A stretch of DNA of 64,000 nt from Isoetes taiwanensis (GCA_021234155.1 JAJEKV010000001.1:2421927-2485926), one strand, 5' to 3'. Counted from the stretch's first letter, positions 36,390 through 47,442 are shown. Numbers and translations: made by a program. Notes: a model not told the origin generated them from the letters alone.

Positions 36390-36760
36390 TTCATCTAGCC
36401 ATGACTCTGCGTCTACCCCATTCCGGGTTTTTTCCCGAGAACTGCGCGAGTTTCCGATTCTTCCATATACTCGTGATGGCGGAATCCACTGTCTTCTAGC
36501 TAATCCTTTTTACTGGCCTTGGCATGATCAGCCTCATCCTCAGAGGAATCAGAAGAGTCAGAAGACTCTGAGGCAGCATCCAAGGACGAACTAGGGCGTG
36601 TCCTCTTGGATCGACTTGCCGTAGCGGCTACAGGTGCAGGTGCGGGTGCTGGTGGCGGCAGCGAGTTCAGTGGAGCAGGAATCTCTGGTCCATACTCCTG
36701 TGGGGGATTCTTCTGCAATACATATGCTTGGAGCTCGGTAAGCTGGCATTTCATAATCAT
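36390..36760 (-). pseudogene. Gag N-terminal segment
   Basis: Frame 36,500-36,760 begins MIMKCQLTELQAYV, then has a Pro-rich run (LPPPAPAPAPVAA) and a Ser/Asp/Glu-rich segment. A stop near 36,500 and frame changes separate it from the capsid region. Position directly before capsid and protease suggests it is the start of gag. Confidence 0.55.
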
Positions 36761-36881
36761 AAGCTCCTGTTCCGGGGTAAGACGGCCCGGTTGGACGGGT
36801 GTTGCCCAAGGGCGTGCACTGTCTAAATAGGAAGAGGAGAAAGATAAGCAAACTCATCCCATTTGTGATAACAAGAAGTAG

Positions 36882-37062
<181 letters not shown>

Positions 37063-37225
37063 AACAAAAATAAAGAAAACAGTTTTATTATGAAGACAAA
37101 GTCATGGTTACATCAAAGCATTGTTACAACAAAACTTGAGGTTGTACCTCACAAAACTGATGGTTATGCACAGGACAATTTAAATAAAAGTACACGTAGC
37201 TACGAAACGACTGTGGAAATCAGGC

Positions 37226-37690
37226 CTAGGGCTGCGTGAAGGGGTATAAGATGGAATATCGAATACTTTCCCGCACGGCCCGGACTACCTTATACCTAGC
37301 CCACGCCTGGATGATCACATACTGGTAATCCAAAGTAGGGCTACTAATGATCAATAAGTTAAAGAGGTCTCGAAGTGCATAGAATATTTGCCATAGGTGG
37401 TCATTTGCATCAGCAAAGGCTTCTTGTTTAGTCATATCCCAATAATTCCATGTGCGACGAAGCTTCTGCTGCAAGTGCTCAAAAGCGTGCTCCCGAAGGA
37501 TGTTAACAATTTCAAAGCCCTTAATGGGGTCATATGGCTCTTCTTCATCCTCGGATTCTTCTTCTTCATAATCGTTATCATCATCCTCATAGTCTCCATC
37601 CTCTTCTTCATAGCCCTACTCTGGGGGTGGCTCGTCCTCTTATTGCAGTTCTTCAGGTATTTCCTCCTCGTTTTCTTCCACTTCATCGTC
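37226..37690 (-). CDS. Retroelement ORF3, acidic protein of unknown function
   Basis: I do not recognise this family. After a TGCCGTCTTACAG acceptor-like sequence at about 37,690, a frame with two stops (near 37,630 and 37,615) reads a strongly acidic stretch (DDNDYEEEESEDEEEPYD). It then has a compact, folded-looking domain (IVNILREHAFEHLQQKLR, then DANDHLWQIFYALRDLFNL and YQYVIIQAWARYKVV) ending at 37,226. It lies between ORF2 and gag on the element strand. The acidic run could bind basic proteins such as histones, which is speculation given the H3 fusion upstream. It may be the last exon of ORF2. Confidence 0.45.
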
Positions 37691-37882
37691 TGTAAGACGG
37701 CAAGAATGAATGTACAACAAATGAATTATTCCTTATACTTCAAACTTTAGAAGAGAAAGACAAGTATGGTAGGAAAAAGACAACTTGATTGTATCCAAAG
37801 ATGCATGAAAGATCAATGGAAAATTACATTTTTTTTTAGTAGCCCAAAGGCTATTATACTCTACAATAGATAATATGATTGA

Positions 37883-39329
37883 CTAGGACCTAGATCCCGC
37901 ATCCTGATCCATTGTCGTAGGAGATGGTGGTGGCTCTCGCTGGCGAAGTAAAGCGACACCGGGGCTAATGGTGAGGGCGGCGGCTGAAGCGACTGCGGGA
38001 GGAAACGCAGTAGCTAGGGGCGCTGCCACGAGCATTTTCATGCTCATCCAAGCCGCAATGTCCTGGCTTAAAGCAGCAAGTGCCAAGTCACGACTTACAA
38101 GTATTGCCGAATGGAGATTTGCAGGAAGCTTCTGGTGTCCTGCCATAACGGACAAAGCTTTCAATGCCCAAAAAGATGCCTCAGCCTCTGGAGCGAGTGC
38201 TCTAACAAAGAATAGCACCTGGCCTTGGTGAAAAGCTGAAAGGAAGAACCGTGTGAGATGGTTCTTAAAAGCTGCTACCTCTGGATCTCTGGAAGTCGCT
38301 ATTTCCTTTTCGAGGTTGACAGGTACCTGCTTTGCATAAGCCTCTTCCTTATCCTCTTTCAGATGCTCTTTGTTATCACACAACTCCTCCCCCTCTTCAT
38401 CTTCTTCCATGGATATGGCCACCTCGTTAATGTTAGGAACATGGGGTCCCATGGCAGCAAAAGCATCATCAGGTGGCGGAGAAGGGGGATCTTGGAGCAT
38501 CAAATGCCTTAACTGCAGCAAGGTCTCAACAGGTGCGAGATCCTCAGGGTGAAACCTAACTGTTGTACCTCCGAGGGATAATCAGGAATAGAGAAGTCAA
38601 TGAAGTCATCCTGTCAATATTCATCGAGCTCATATAAGACTAGATCCTTGGTCATGTGTGGGAGGTTAGCAATGACGTGGTATGCCCACATAATGTCATC
38701 GAGAAGCAGGTACTCTCGATTATTATGAATGATTGGGGGAAGTGCATCCAGCCCGGCAAGTTTGCGACCCTGAGTTCGTACGATGGGCGGTTCGATGGCG
38801 AGCTGCTTCCATCGGGCAAAATCTGTATGGATGATGCGCTCATCCTCCTCTGGATCATCGGGAATAGGTAGCTTCCCATCTCCAACTGAGTGAAATCAAA
38901 CTCCACATATTGGTCCATAAGAATGGCCAATGCAAAGCGGACCTCAAAATAGGTCTGTTGCCGTCCAAGCTGAAGAATGGGAACATGCCTAGCACGGCGC
39001 TGAATTCCCCTAAGTGTATCTTCGGCATGGCGGTCATCCCCAAGCATCTGCATAAGGACGTGCCTATGGAGGTAAAGCTGAGGAGGGTTGCCATACGGAG
39101 TGCACTGGGGCACCATTTCTTGGGTATAGAACTCCAAGAAGTCGGCATAATCAGGATGAGCCTCCATATTGGCGATGAGATCCACCTCCTGTAGCAAATA
39201 GGGGTGGAGAAGCTCGAAGGGAACATTAGGATCCCAATGTTCACCGTCCTGGTACCACTGCTGGCGCTGGGCGTGATCCATGATAGTTCTGCTGGAGGAG
39301 GAAGGAAAGAAAAGGGAGGAGCTTGACAC
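37883..39329 (-). pseudogene. Retroelement ORF2, unknown protein, frameshifted
   Basis: A long protein of about 480 residues spread over frames. Start at 39,329 or the internal Met of MDHAQRQQWYQ. Frame 38,652-39,329 reads PFELLHPYLLQEVDLIANME, then DYADFLEFYTQEMVPQ and YFEVRFALAILMDQYVEFDF. After a shift near 38,866 it reads REYLLLDDIMWAYHVIANLP, with a stop at 38,614-38,616. After another shift near 38,575 it continues into 37,883-38,521 (AAFKNHLTRFFLSAFHQGQV, then an Ala-rich helical end). It matches no gag, pol or envelope I know. Codon-like quality across all pieces shows it was once a real gene of the element, not a shadow. Confidence 0.55.
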
Positions 39330-39408
39330 AATATTAGAACCCTAAAAGAAGAGGGGTACGTTTTAAAAGGTAGGACCTTTAAGAAAGAATATTCCATAAA
39401 GTGAGGTA

Positions 39409-39416
39409 CTTTATGA
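39409..39416 (+). repeat. 8-bp target-site duplication CTTTATGA, left copy
   Basis: Identical to 42,717-42,724, immediately outside the TIRs. Confidence 0.92.
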
Positions 39417-39799
39417 CCCGGGGGGTGCACCTCTATATATGGACAGATGGCATCTGCGTTCGAGGGGTCATAGAAAAACCCCTGTATACGGCTTTTTGGA
39501 GTAGAAAAACCCATACCATACGGTTTTTCGAACTAACATACAATATAGACCCTATCCGTAGATTTACGATTGATTGTGCCAAATTATATAATCCCTTTCC
39601 GACTTTGTACCATATGCTTGCATGGACCATATGCTTGCACGGACCACCATGGACCTTGGTCACGCTTGAGTTGGTCACGCCTTCGGGGTAAACACGGCGA
39701 GATTGATCACGTGGTCTATGCAACATGGCGCATAAATTTAAATATCTAGATCGAAGTCTTCCCATTCAACATGTTTATCATTATCATTAGGTTCAATGG

Positions 39800-39875
39800 T
39801 CCTATATGACCTAGGGCCCCAACATATGTTATATGACCTAGGGCATGTTATATGACCTAGGGCCTAATATATATA
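39800..39875 (+). repeat. Short tandem repeat of ATATGACCTAGGGC
   Basis: Three copies at about 39,803, 39,832 and 39,851, inside the TIR transposon. Confidence 0.8.
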
Positions 39876-40519
39876 TATGTAACAAATAGTATGTTAGTGG
39901 CAAGTACTACTATGTTACTACTACGACCATAATAGGAATGAGTGTTGAAAAACAATATTAGCCACATGGGTGAAATTGAAATTTCCAATTGGGTTAATGC
40001 AAACAAGCATAATAACCAATATTTGACCCATAAGAGATGCAAATTTTAAAACATTATCAAATAAGGAAGAAAAGCATTTGATGTATAAGAAACAATTATC
40101 TCAAAACGTCAAAAAGTATGCACGCATCCCTTTCTGAGCGCCATGTCCAAGATTGGGTCACTTTGCCTACAACTTTTAGCTTTAAATTACTAACACCTCA
40201 AATCTTCAGGGATGTTATAGCAAATAAATATAGATCCGTAGCCTAGGGTCATTGACAAGAACTGTAACATGCTACAAGAACCATGCAATTTTGAAAATCT
40301 CTACACGAACAACGATCATTGCCCTTTCTTTACACTTTATTTCGGGTAAACAGACAGTGGCAACATGTTTGCTTTCACATATACATTTGACCCATAATTC
40401 AAGAACTAATGCATCAGAAATAATCATGCTTTGACAAATAAATTTGCAAAAGCCGCACTCTCTGTCCACCGTCATATCTTATATTTGCCAATATGAAGTA
40501 TCCAACCTTACCTTATGCC

Positions 40520-40998
40520 TTTGCTTTCTTTTTCTTGTTTTCTGCTTCTTCGGACAAGATCTTGTGCTCAGCCACCTGCATCCAAGACAGAAAAGTTAAT
40601 CCCATAAGAATAAAGCCAGAGCCACATTCCTTTATATATAATGTACTGGTTTTACCGAGGTTGATCCCTTTAGCAACTCCCGAATGGCCATCGTGGCATA
40701 GCTTGACGTCGGTAATGTGAAAGCCAGTTGCAAGGCTGTAAGTGAGCCAGTTGATTTATCTAAATCTGCATCTTTGACAGGAGATCCCAAGACCTTGTCA
40801 AGATCAGTTACAGCTAATGGCTTTGCAGAATTATCATACTTTATGATTTTCCTGTATAAATGCAAATTATGGAATGGCCATGTCTTAATATTGCAAAAAT
40901 AAATGCTATAATCAAATGTAAATACCATTTCATGTTCCTTGGCTTGACAATAACGTGCCTGTAACCACCAGATAAGTGTTCCATAGAGAATTCTCTGC
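40520..40998 (-). pseudogene. Captured 3' exons of a PUS7/TruD-type pseudouridine synthase gene
   Basis: PUS7 makes pseudouridine in tRNA and mRNA. Three exons with plausible splice signals are seen. At about 40,926-40,995, EFSMEHLSGGYRHVIVKP ends in RNMKW before a GTATT donor. At about 40,637-40,862, KIIKYDNSAKPLAVTDLDKV is followed by SLTALQLAFTLPTSSYATM and AIRELLKGSTS before GTAAAACC. At about 40,529-40,584, VAEHKILSEEAENKKKKAKA ends in a stop. These match the conserved C-terminal end of plant PUS7 homologues (LPxSSYATMAIRELLK). The catalytic Asp region is absent. Retained introns show DNA-level capture. The frame is intact in what remains. Confidence 0.82.
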
Positions 40999-41330
40999 AA
41001 AAAAGAATTGCAACTCATAAAGGAAACAAAAAAGTATCTAATATAAATGCATGCTCTTGAACAGCATGTTCTTGAACAAAATCTCTATATGATGCATGAC
41101 TGGGTCTAACGGTGGTTGACATGTGTCACGAGCTTATTCTGATCATATTCATGACGCAATCTAACAAAAGCATCATCATACATCACTTTTCCAGCTATGC
41201 CCACAGCCCTCTATGGAGATGGGAATAAAATCAATCAGATGGCATTTGAATATTTTCTTCCATGTAAAGGGGAACTAAAAGCTTGTCAAATACATGAAGA
41301 TATTTGTGTGAAAAACTTGCAATTGCCTGC

Positions 41331-42129
41331 AAATTTGCAGATGCTACTTCTTTTGTATAGGCTAGTTTAGCATGTTCTTTGGCTGCAAGAAAAGCACTAG
41401 ACTCAGAGAAGCCAATATCAGCAGCCTCTACATCATCCCCATGAGCAAGTCTGTTTTGCTTAATGAGAATCTGAAATAAACAGCACGTTGTATATACATA
41501 AGTCTATAAAATAGTAACTGGTATCAAACGATTTAAAAAGCTGCTCAAGATGCCCAAGAAGATTCTTTAAAACCTTACAAACAAGGAAACGAAGATAAAC
41601 GCAACAAACACAATTACAATTTATTTCAGAAACCGAAAAAACTCTGTGTAAATCATACTTGTAAACTTGAGCAGAAAATGCCTCTAAGTTCATCCTTCCC
41701 AAGCGCATCCCCTATTAGCTTTGCAATCTTACGGAAACTTTGTGTTGTGTCTGAAGGATAATTGCAGAATGATGGAAGTAAAGACCAAAGAGAATAACAG
41801 CATGCTTCCAGATTTTTTGATGCCACTGGTCTTCCATCAGCTGTGCACTATAGCATGAACAAAAATGGTTACTAACAACATCAATGTTTGTAACAAGAGA
41901 CAAATCATAAAAAATCTTACTCTGTTAGCTCTCTCAACAAGTTGATCACAAAGTGGTTTTATGTGTGTTACAAAATAGCATAATGTGGCGCCCACAATAT
42001 GATGTTTTAATATAGGTAACAGCCATACCCGGGCTTCTGACAAGTCTTCTCTATCCACCTGCAAGGGAGGAATTCCAAGAACTTTTCTGGCCCCATGGCC
42101 ACCACAGCTGCCCCAATGGCAGTATGAAG
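41331..42129 (-). pseudogene. Captured exons of an RRP12-like (NUC173) ribosome-biogenesis gene
   Basis: RRP12 is a HEAT-repeat protein for ribosomal subunit maturation and export. Exon a (about 41,921-42,129) reads LHTAIGAAVVAMGPEKFLEF then, after a one-base frame change, VDREDLSEARVWLLPILKHH and YFVTHIKPLCDQL. Exon b (about 41,663-41,840) reads SLWSLLPSFCNYPSDTTQSF and RKIAKLIGDALGKDELR. Exon c (41,331-41,471) reads ILIKQNRLAHGDD and HAKLAYTKEVASANLQAI. Order and content match the mid-region of RRP12. Exons a and b are followed by GT donors. It abuts the PUS7 fragment with no clear spacer gene between, and both ends are truncated. Confidence 0.82.
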
Positions 42130-42716
42130 CTGCACCACAAGCACAATAAAATAACATTTCGCATAAGTTCATTTGATCAACCCTTTATTTTTTTGCTCAT
42201 TAGATCTGAAAAAGAACACAATGCTGAAGCTCAATGACATATAGAAAAGCCCGAAACACAGAACATTCTACCAAGCAACACTCAATAAAAAAATCCCTGA
42301 CCTTCAGCGGAGTTTCCAAAAGCCTAAGTGGATACTGTAAGGAATTAAAGAATACTTGTATGGAAATACCTGAATCTATTTGAGCTCAATACGTGCCATC
42401 AATCAAAAGAGATCAAAAGAGCCATCCATCACCCGTTTTCTTGAGCTCTCTTGTTGCCAAAGAAGAAAATGAAGCCCACTAAATAAACCACAAATAGGCA
42501 AACGGATAGCTCCTGGTCTTAGAAATGGTTGAAGCTGCCCTAATCTTCCACCTACGGATCCCTCCTTCCCGCCTTTCCTCCCTTAACGTTCAAAGCTGGG
42601 AAAAGAACACTGAAAACGTATGAGAGCTCGACCGTATACTGTCGACTAAACCACTAAAAAAACCCTTTACGTTCACGCAGTTGGCACGTACGTGTACATA
42701 TGGTGAACCCCCCTTG

Positions 42717-42724
42717 CTTTATGA
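42717..42724 (+). repeat. 8-bp target-site duplication CTTTATGA, right copy
   Basis: Pairs with 39,409-39,416. Confidence 0.92.
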
Positions 42725-42908
42725 TTGTTACTATTATTAAAAAAAAGTTGCTTTTTTTTTGTTTTTTTTTTTTTTGAACTGGGGCTTTGTATGTGTTGGT
42801 TGCATGCAGATCAAGTAGTGAAACACCCTGTTAAGAAAACATATTATATTAATTACAAAATTGGATATATACAAAAAGATACAGCATATATTACAAAAAT
42901 GGGGAAAT
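42725..42908 (-). other. 3' region after the H3 fusion ORF
   Basis: On the minus strand the stop of the H3 ORF is followed by AT-rich sequence, an acceptor-like TTTTCTTAACAG at about 42,834, and an A-rich run at about 42,745-42,776. It may be a 3' untranslated region, perhaps with an intron border. No gene is seen. Confidence 0.4.
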
Positions 42909-44156
42909 CTAGGGTCTCTCCCCACGTATCCTACGTGCCAAGGCCAAATCTTTTGGCATTATTGTCACACGCTTGGCATGTATGGCGCAAAGGTTTGCGT
43001 CGCCAAGAAGCGCGACAAGGTAATCCTCGGCAGCTTCCTGTAGGGCAAGGATGGCATGAGTCTGGAACCTAAGATCGGTCTTGAACTCCTGCGCGATCTC
43101 CCGAACAAGGCGCTGAAATGGCAACTTCCTGATGAGAAGCTCCGCGGTCTTCTGGTACTTGCAGATTTCCCGCAAGGCCACTGTCCCGGGTTTAAACCGG
43201 TGGGGCTTCCTCGGACGAGGAGGGGGAGCAAGAGGAAGTGACTTCCCCCCTGTGGCCGGGTGTTGGGCCCGCTCGACTAAGGTGTCTCTTCGAGTGTCCC
43301 CTTTCTTCTTTGCAACCCCACCAATCGCCTGGAGTCGAGTCTTGTATTGTGGCCCCAAGCAAGTCGGGCTGGTGGTCTTCTTTTTCCGCCGGATAAAGCG
43401 GTTAGCGGGCTCCTCAACCCGAGTATCAGCCTCCGCTACAAGATTTGCTGCCTCCTCAGCAGATTTGGCGGCTTCCTCAGCAGCCTTCCGGGCCTGCTCC
43501 TCGGCTAGCCGAGTTGCCTGCTGCTCGACGTGCTGCTCCCTTAGTAAGCGTATGGCCGTTCTTCGTCGGATCTCGGCAAGATATCGGTCCGGTCGAGCCG
43601 CCATATCAAGCTCCACTTCCATCAATTCCTCCTGTGGGAACGAGGGGGAAACATCTTCCCAGATAAAGAACTGGGTGTCCTCGTCATAATAGTACGGGGG
43701 TATGACAAAATTGAGGCCCCGGCTTATGGCTCTCCCCCGTCCCAAATACTGATACTCCTGACCCCTTGTAGCTGGGTCCCCGCGTGCTATCTGTCGAATA
43801 TCTTCCTCGTGGCCCATGGCCATTATCCGGGCGGCTTCCTGCTGAGCCTCGGCCTCTGCAGCATGTTGGGCCATATTCGCGGGGTAGTACTTGACTAAGG
43901 TTAAGGTTTGGTCCTCCTGCTCTACCAGGGTGTAAGTCATCCCTTCAGCGTTGAGCTTAAACAAAAACCGTTCTGTAAGGTGAAAAACTGGGTATCGTAT
44001 CCGGTCTCCCTCAATGAACCGTAGCACAAGCTGATCCCAGAGAAGTTCAACCCTCTCAGGCCCTTCTTCTATATCACCGATGTAGTCTCCAAGCTCGGAG
44101 AAGAGCTGGAAGATGTCACAGCTAGAGTAGCTCTTAATGCCCTTTGTTCTCGCCAT
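42909..44156 (-). CDS. Histone H3 fusion protein encoded by the chromovirus (ORF1)
   Basis: An intact 415-aa frame on the element strand, about 0.66 kb from the PBS. Residues 317-415 are a complete histone H3 core ([65 protein letters not shown]). It is gap-free against canonical H3 residues 37-135, with R52 changed to Cys. The protein begins MARTK, the first residues of the H3 tail including Lys4. PATGGK at 300-305 echoes the end of the tail (PATGG), followed by 12 extra residues before KPHR. Residues 6-190 are an unknown domain, 195-250 an Ala/Glu-rich probable coiled coil, and 255-300 basic (RRKKK). A product could enter nucleosomes in place of H3. Loop 1 is not lengthened as in CENH3. Function is inferred. 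Confidence 0.93.
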   Translation of the reverse strand: MARTKGIKSYSSCDIFQLFSELGDYIGDIEEGPERVELLWDQLVLRFIEGDRIRYPVFHLTERFLFKLNAEGMTYTLVEQEDQTLTLVKYYPANMAQHAAEAEAQQEAARIMAMGHEEDIRQIARGDPATRGQEYQYLGRGRAISRGLNFVIPPYYYDEDTQFFIWEDVSPSFPQEELMEVELDMAARPDRYLAEIRRRTAIRLLREQHVEQQATRLAEEQARKAAEEAAKSAEEAANLVAEADTRVEEPANRFIRRKKKTTSPTCLGPQYKTRLQAIGGVAKKKGDTRRDTLVERAQHPATGGKSLPLAPPPRPRKPHRFKPGTVALREICKYQKTAELLIRKLPFQRLVREIAQEFKTDLRFQTHAILALQEAAEDYLVALLGDANLCAIHAKRVTIMPKDLALARRIRGERP

Positions 44157-44819
44157 CTCTTAGCAATGTAGCAGTGCTGGCGCCCGGAGGTTGTAAGCAA
44201 GGCAGCTATGGCGGAACAGAGGAGGGTTGGCGGAAGAGGTACGGTACAGACAATGGTGGCGGCTATGGCGGTCGGCGGACAGCTTAGGAAGTGAAACCCT
44301 AAAAAGAAATGTAGGAAAACTCCAGAAGAACGTCCACGGATGGAATCCCGCCTCTTAAAATTTTATTTAAAAAAAAAAAAAAAAAAAAACGGTCAACGCC
44401 TGGTCAAACCGGCGGACTTGGGCATTTTGGTGTTTTAAATCACAAAAGAAACTCGTTTTTATCCAAGTGCGCCGATTTTGGGTTTCTGGGCATATGTTTA
44501 CCATTTCTAGCTAACTAAAGGGTGTCCTAAGCTAATTCGAGGGTCCCCGACGCAATGGAATAAAAATTTTCTGATTCCGAGCTTCCTAGAGAAAGTTATG
44601 GCATTTTGAAATAAGGGACCCTGCCCTGTCCAAACTGCACAGACTTTCTACCTTTATACCACTAAATCTCCTTCACAAGTACCTACTAACAACATTCTTG
44701 GCCTCAAACAACTAACTACAAGGCTCTAGAGGAGTCTTTCTATGTTAAAGTCCCCAACTACTTAACGTTCTATCGAGTTAGAGCATGGCCAGTGCAATGA
44801 TCTAGTCTACCAAAATCAT
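44157..44819 (-). other. Untranslated leader of the chromovirus
   Basis: Between PBS and ORF1. It contains a ~20-base A-run at about 44,369-44,388 on the plus strand and no recognisable frame. Confidence 0.7.
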
Positions 44820-44831
44820 GCTCTGATACCA
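44820..44831 (-). promoter_or_regulatory. Primer binding site (initiator Met tRNA)
   Basis: On the element strand it reads TGGTATCAGAGC, one base from the 5' LTR end. It is a perfect match to the usual plant initiator-Met PBS. Confidence 0.93.
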
Positions 44832-44832
44832 C

Positions 44833-46382
44833 TGTGACGCTCCCAGAATCCATACGATGCTCCCATCGTATAGATACGGGACTTCCCCTCCCATGGCGAC
44901 TAAATCACCATGGCAAGGCCCTCCGTCGTACTCGGACTACTTGGGATGGCCAACTATCCGGGCGAGGATCACGGAGGTGTCATTCACCCCATGTCCTCTA
45001 TGGGGAATCCTATACGGTGGAAGCATGCATGTATGTTAGCATACAATCATAATGCAAAATAATATACCACCACGAAGGGTGGTCCATCCTCATCATCATG
45101 GCAAAGATAATCCATTCATAACAACATGAAATAACACAATAACAGGGCGCTACCCCGGGCTCGGACTCCAAGGGATCAACTGACGGTCAGGGTCTCCAGA
45201 TATCAACAGACGGAAGTATAACATGGCGTGGGTTGGCATAAGACAATGGCTCGGGTTGTCCAACTCCATCCGCCCCTCCTGTGCACACTTTACAGATAGG
45301 CTGAATCATGCTATGACGTGCTTGTAGCCCTCCGGAGACGCAATCCCAAGGAATCACCCTTCGGGACTACTCCGGGTTACATCTTCCCGGTCCGATGAGG
45401 CAGGTCGGAGAGGCGTCTCCTCCCCGAGTATGACGGATCCCTGTGTGTGCTAGAGAACACGTGCCCCCTCAGTGACCCCCCATACGTACCCGACTTACTC
45501 TCGTAAATCTAAAGGTCAGCTCACCAACCCGTTTGAGCCCAGGACGGTCACATATGACTCACGCCCTCCGGCCCAGAGAGTGTCAGACCCATACCCGGCC
45601 CACACACGGTGACCGGCTATAAGCCTAGCACACTGTAGGAGTCCTGTAGCCACGCTAGACAAGACCCCACCCCCGATTCACCATCATACTCGTTCTCTGG
45701 TGCTGAACCACATCATGGCATCCACAGCCAGGTTGGCTCTTGTGCACAGGCCGCAAGTATTGGGTATTAAGGGATCTAACTAGGAACATCTCTAATCCTA
45801 GGAAGCTTTTAGGCCACTACCCTTCCCTTAATTCCCAATACACGGAAGAAGCAGAAAGAACTAATGTAACTACCATCCATGTATCCAGAACAATTCATAA
45901 AGATAACTTAACCATTCCATCTACTCAAAGAAGTGTTAGCAAAAAGAAACCTATCTATTGACTAACCGATGTCCTGGCTAGAGCCATGGTCACGATAAGA
46001 GTCCATTTCTCGAAACTGGTGGGTGATTGTTGGTAATCAAGCTTGGGTTGTTGGCTGCTGCTCCTCCTTAGTCCCAAATTCGAATTTGGGGAAGAAAATG
46101 GGGTAGGACCCCTTTTCCTAGGCCCCAAAATGGAAAGTCCTCCTGGCCAATCGATTTGGGCCAGGTGGCGCTCCCTTATTGGTGATACTTAGCTAATTAG
46201 GCCATAATGGCTTAATTATGTGAATTAGTCCATTATAATTTATAATTATCCATAATTGATTTATTAGCATAACCAAATAAAACCATTATGGTCGACCCTC
46301 ACCTGGACCCTTAGGCCCAATATGCCTTGGTGACGTGTCCTGGTATGTATACGTATATCGTTTAAATACCTGGAACGTCACA
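44833..46382 (-). mobile_element. 5' LTR of the chromovirus
   Basis: A 1,550-bp repeat bounded by TGTGACG and CGTCACA, perfect inverted ends. It matches 28,617-30,163 along its length. It borders the PBS on one side and the AAGAA duplication on the other. Confidence 0.95.
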
Positions 46383-46387
46383 AAGAA
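46383..46387 (+). repeat. Target-site duplication AAGAA, right copy
   Basis: Matches 28,612-28,616. Confidence 0.9.
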
Positions 46388-47442
46388 GGACCCCAAGGTA
46401 GTACAAGAAGAGACAGATGGGATAGATCGAACTCTTGGCATAAAGCTAATTGATGACGGCAGAGTCATAACATGCGAGCTAAGTCAGGACTTGCCAGAGA
46501 CAGTATTTGTTGAGGGGTCTGAATGGTATGTTACTGTGAGCAGGGCGGGCTCAAAGTATGACGTGGTCCTGCATTCAAGGGAGAACAAAGACGCGGCCTT
46601 CAAAAAAGTAGGGTTGATCCTTTCATGCGAGGAGCTTGATGACAACATCTGTGTCTTCATAATAGAGAAGACCGTAAAGAAAAATCTCAGCATTTAACAA
46701 TGCAGGTATAGATGGATTCAGGCCAGATAAGACAGCAGACAGTGTTACAAAGTATGGCTGGCCCAATGAAGGCTCAAACCATACAGTTCGTTCTGTATGT
46801 GAAGGAGTATCTGCAGTCCGACGAAGTTTGTAGAAGAAACCAACTTAAAGCTTCTACATATCTGGTTTTGGTGGTAGTGGCGATGCACTTGAGTCAGAAA
46901 CTTTCCCCCTAATACCTTTGCCAAAGCCAGCGAAGGAAACAGATACTGAAAAGAAATCAAGGGTTGATGCTATAGATAAGCTTATGAAATTCAAGCAATG
47001 GTATCCACTTGGTTTGGATGTCACAAAAATGATAGTTATTGACAAGCTGATTAGATCTCCTAGAGCATCTTTCATATCTAGGATCTTTGATCCCAAACAT
47101 GCCCTGAGGATACAGAAGTCCATGGTTGAATATCCCAACCACAGTACCAAATCCAGCTGATGTTCTACCATGGGACTCAGTCAATGACAAGCCATACCCA
47201 TGGAAGACATGGGATGACCTAAGGAAGAGTGACACGGTGCGCTACATTGTCATTCACGGGCAGCACTCAATTGAGGTAGCGAAGGCGCTTATAGAGAAAA
47301 TGGATAAGATAGGTGCCAAGGAGTACAGGGAGCACTTCAGTTACAGGCAATGTCGAATCCTTGGTCATTACACGCCTCAACTTGCACTGACTACATTAAG
47401 TGTAGACTTGAACACAACCGTAAGGGTGGTACAATACAACCC

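Larger units (their letters stand above)
39417..42716 (-). mobile_element. 3.3-kb TIR transposon carrying host gene fragments (Pack-type, hAT-like)
   Basis: The left end is CCCGGGGGGTGCACC (39,417-39,431). The right end, in reverse complement, is CAAGGGGGGTTCACC (42,702-42,716), agreeing at 12 of 15 positions. Both ends are bordered by CTTTATGA, an exact 8-bp duplication as made by hAT (or P-type) transposases. Inside are intron-containing fragments of two unrelated host genes, RRP12-like and PUS7-like, on the minus strand. No transposase is present, so it depended on an autonomous relative. It sits between ORF2 and the H3 ORF of the retroelement. The MITE at 48,750 has matching ends. Strand is given by the captured genes. 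Confidence 0.88.

Noticed and set aside
39417-42716. Helitron as the carrier of the RRP12/PUS7 fragments
   Set aside because: Helitrons leave no target duplication and lack TIRs. Here an exact 8-bp duplication and inverted ends are present.
42912-43208. Centromeric histone CENH3
   Set aside because: Loop 1 is not lengthened and the core matches canonical H3 without gaps, so CENH3 identity is not supported.
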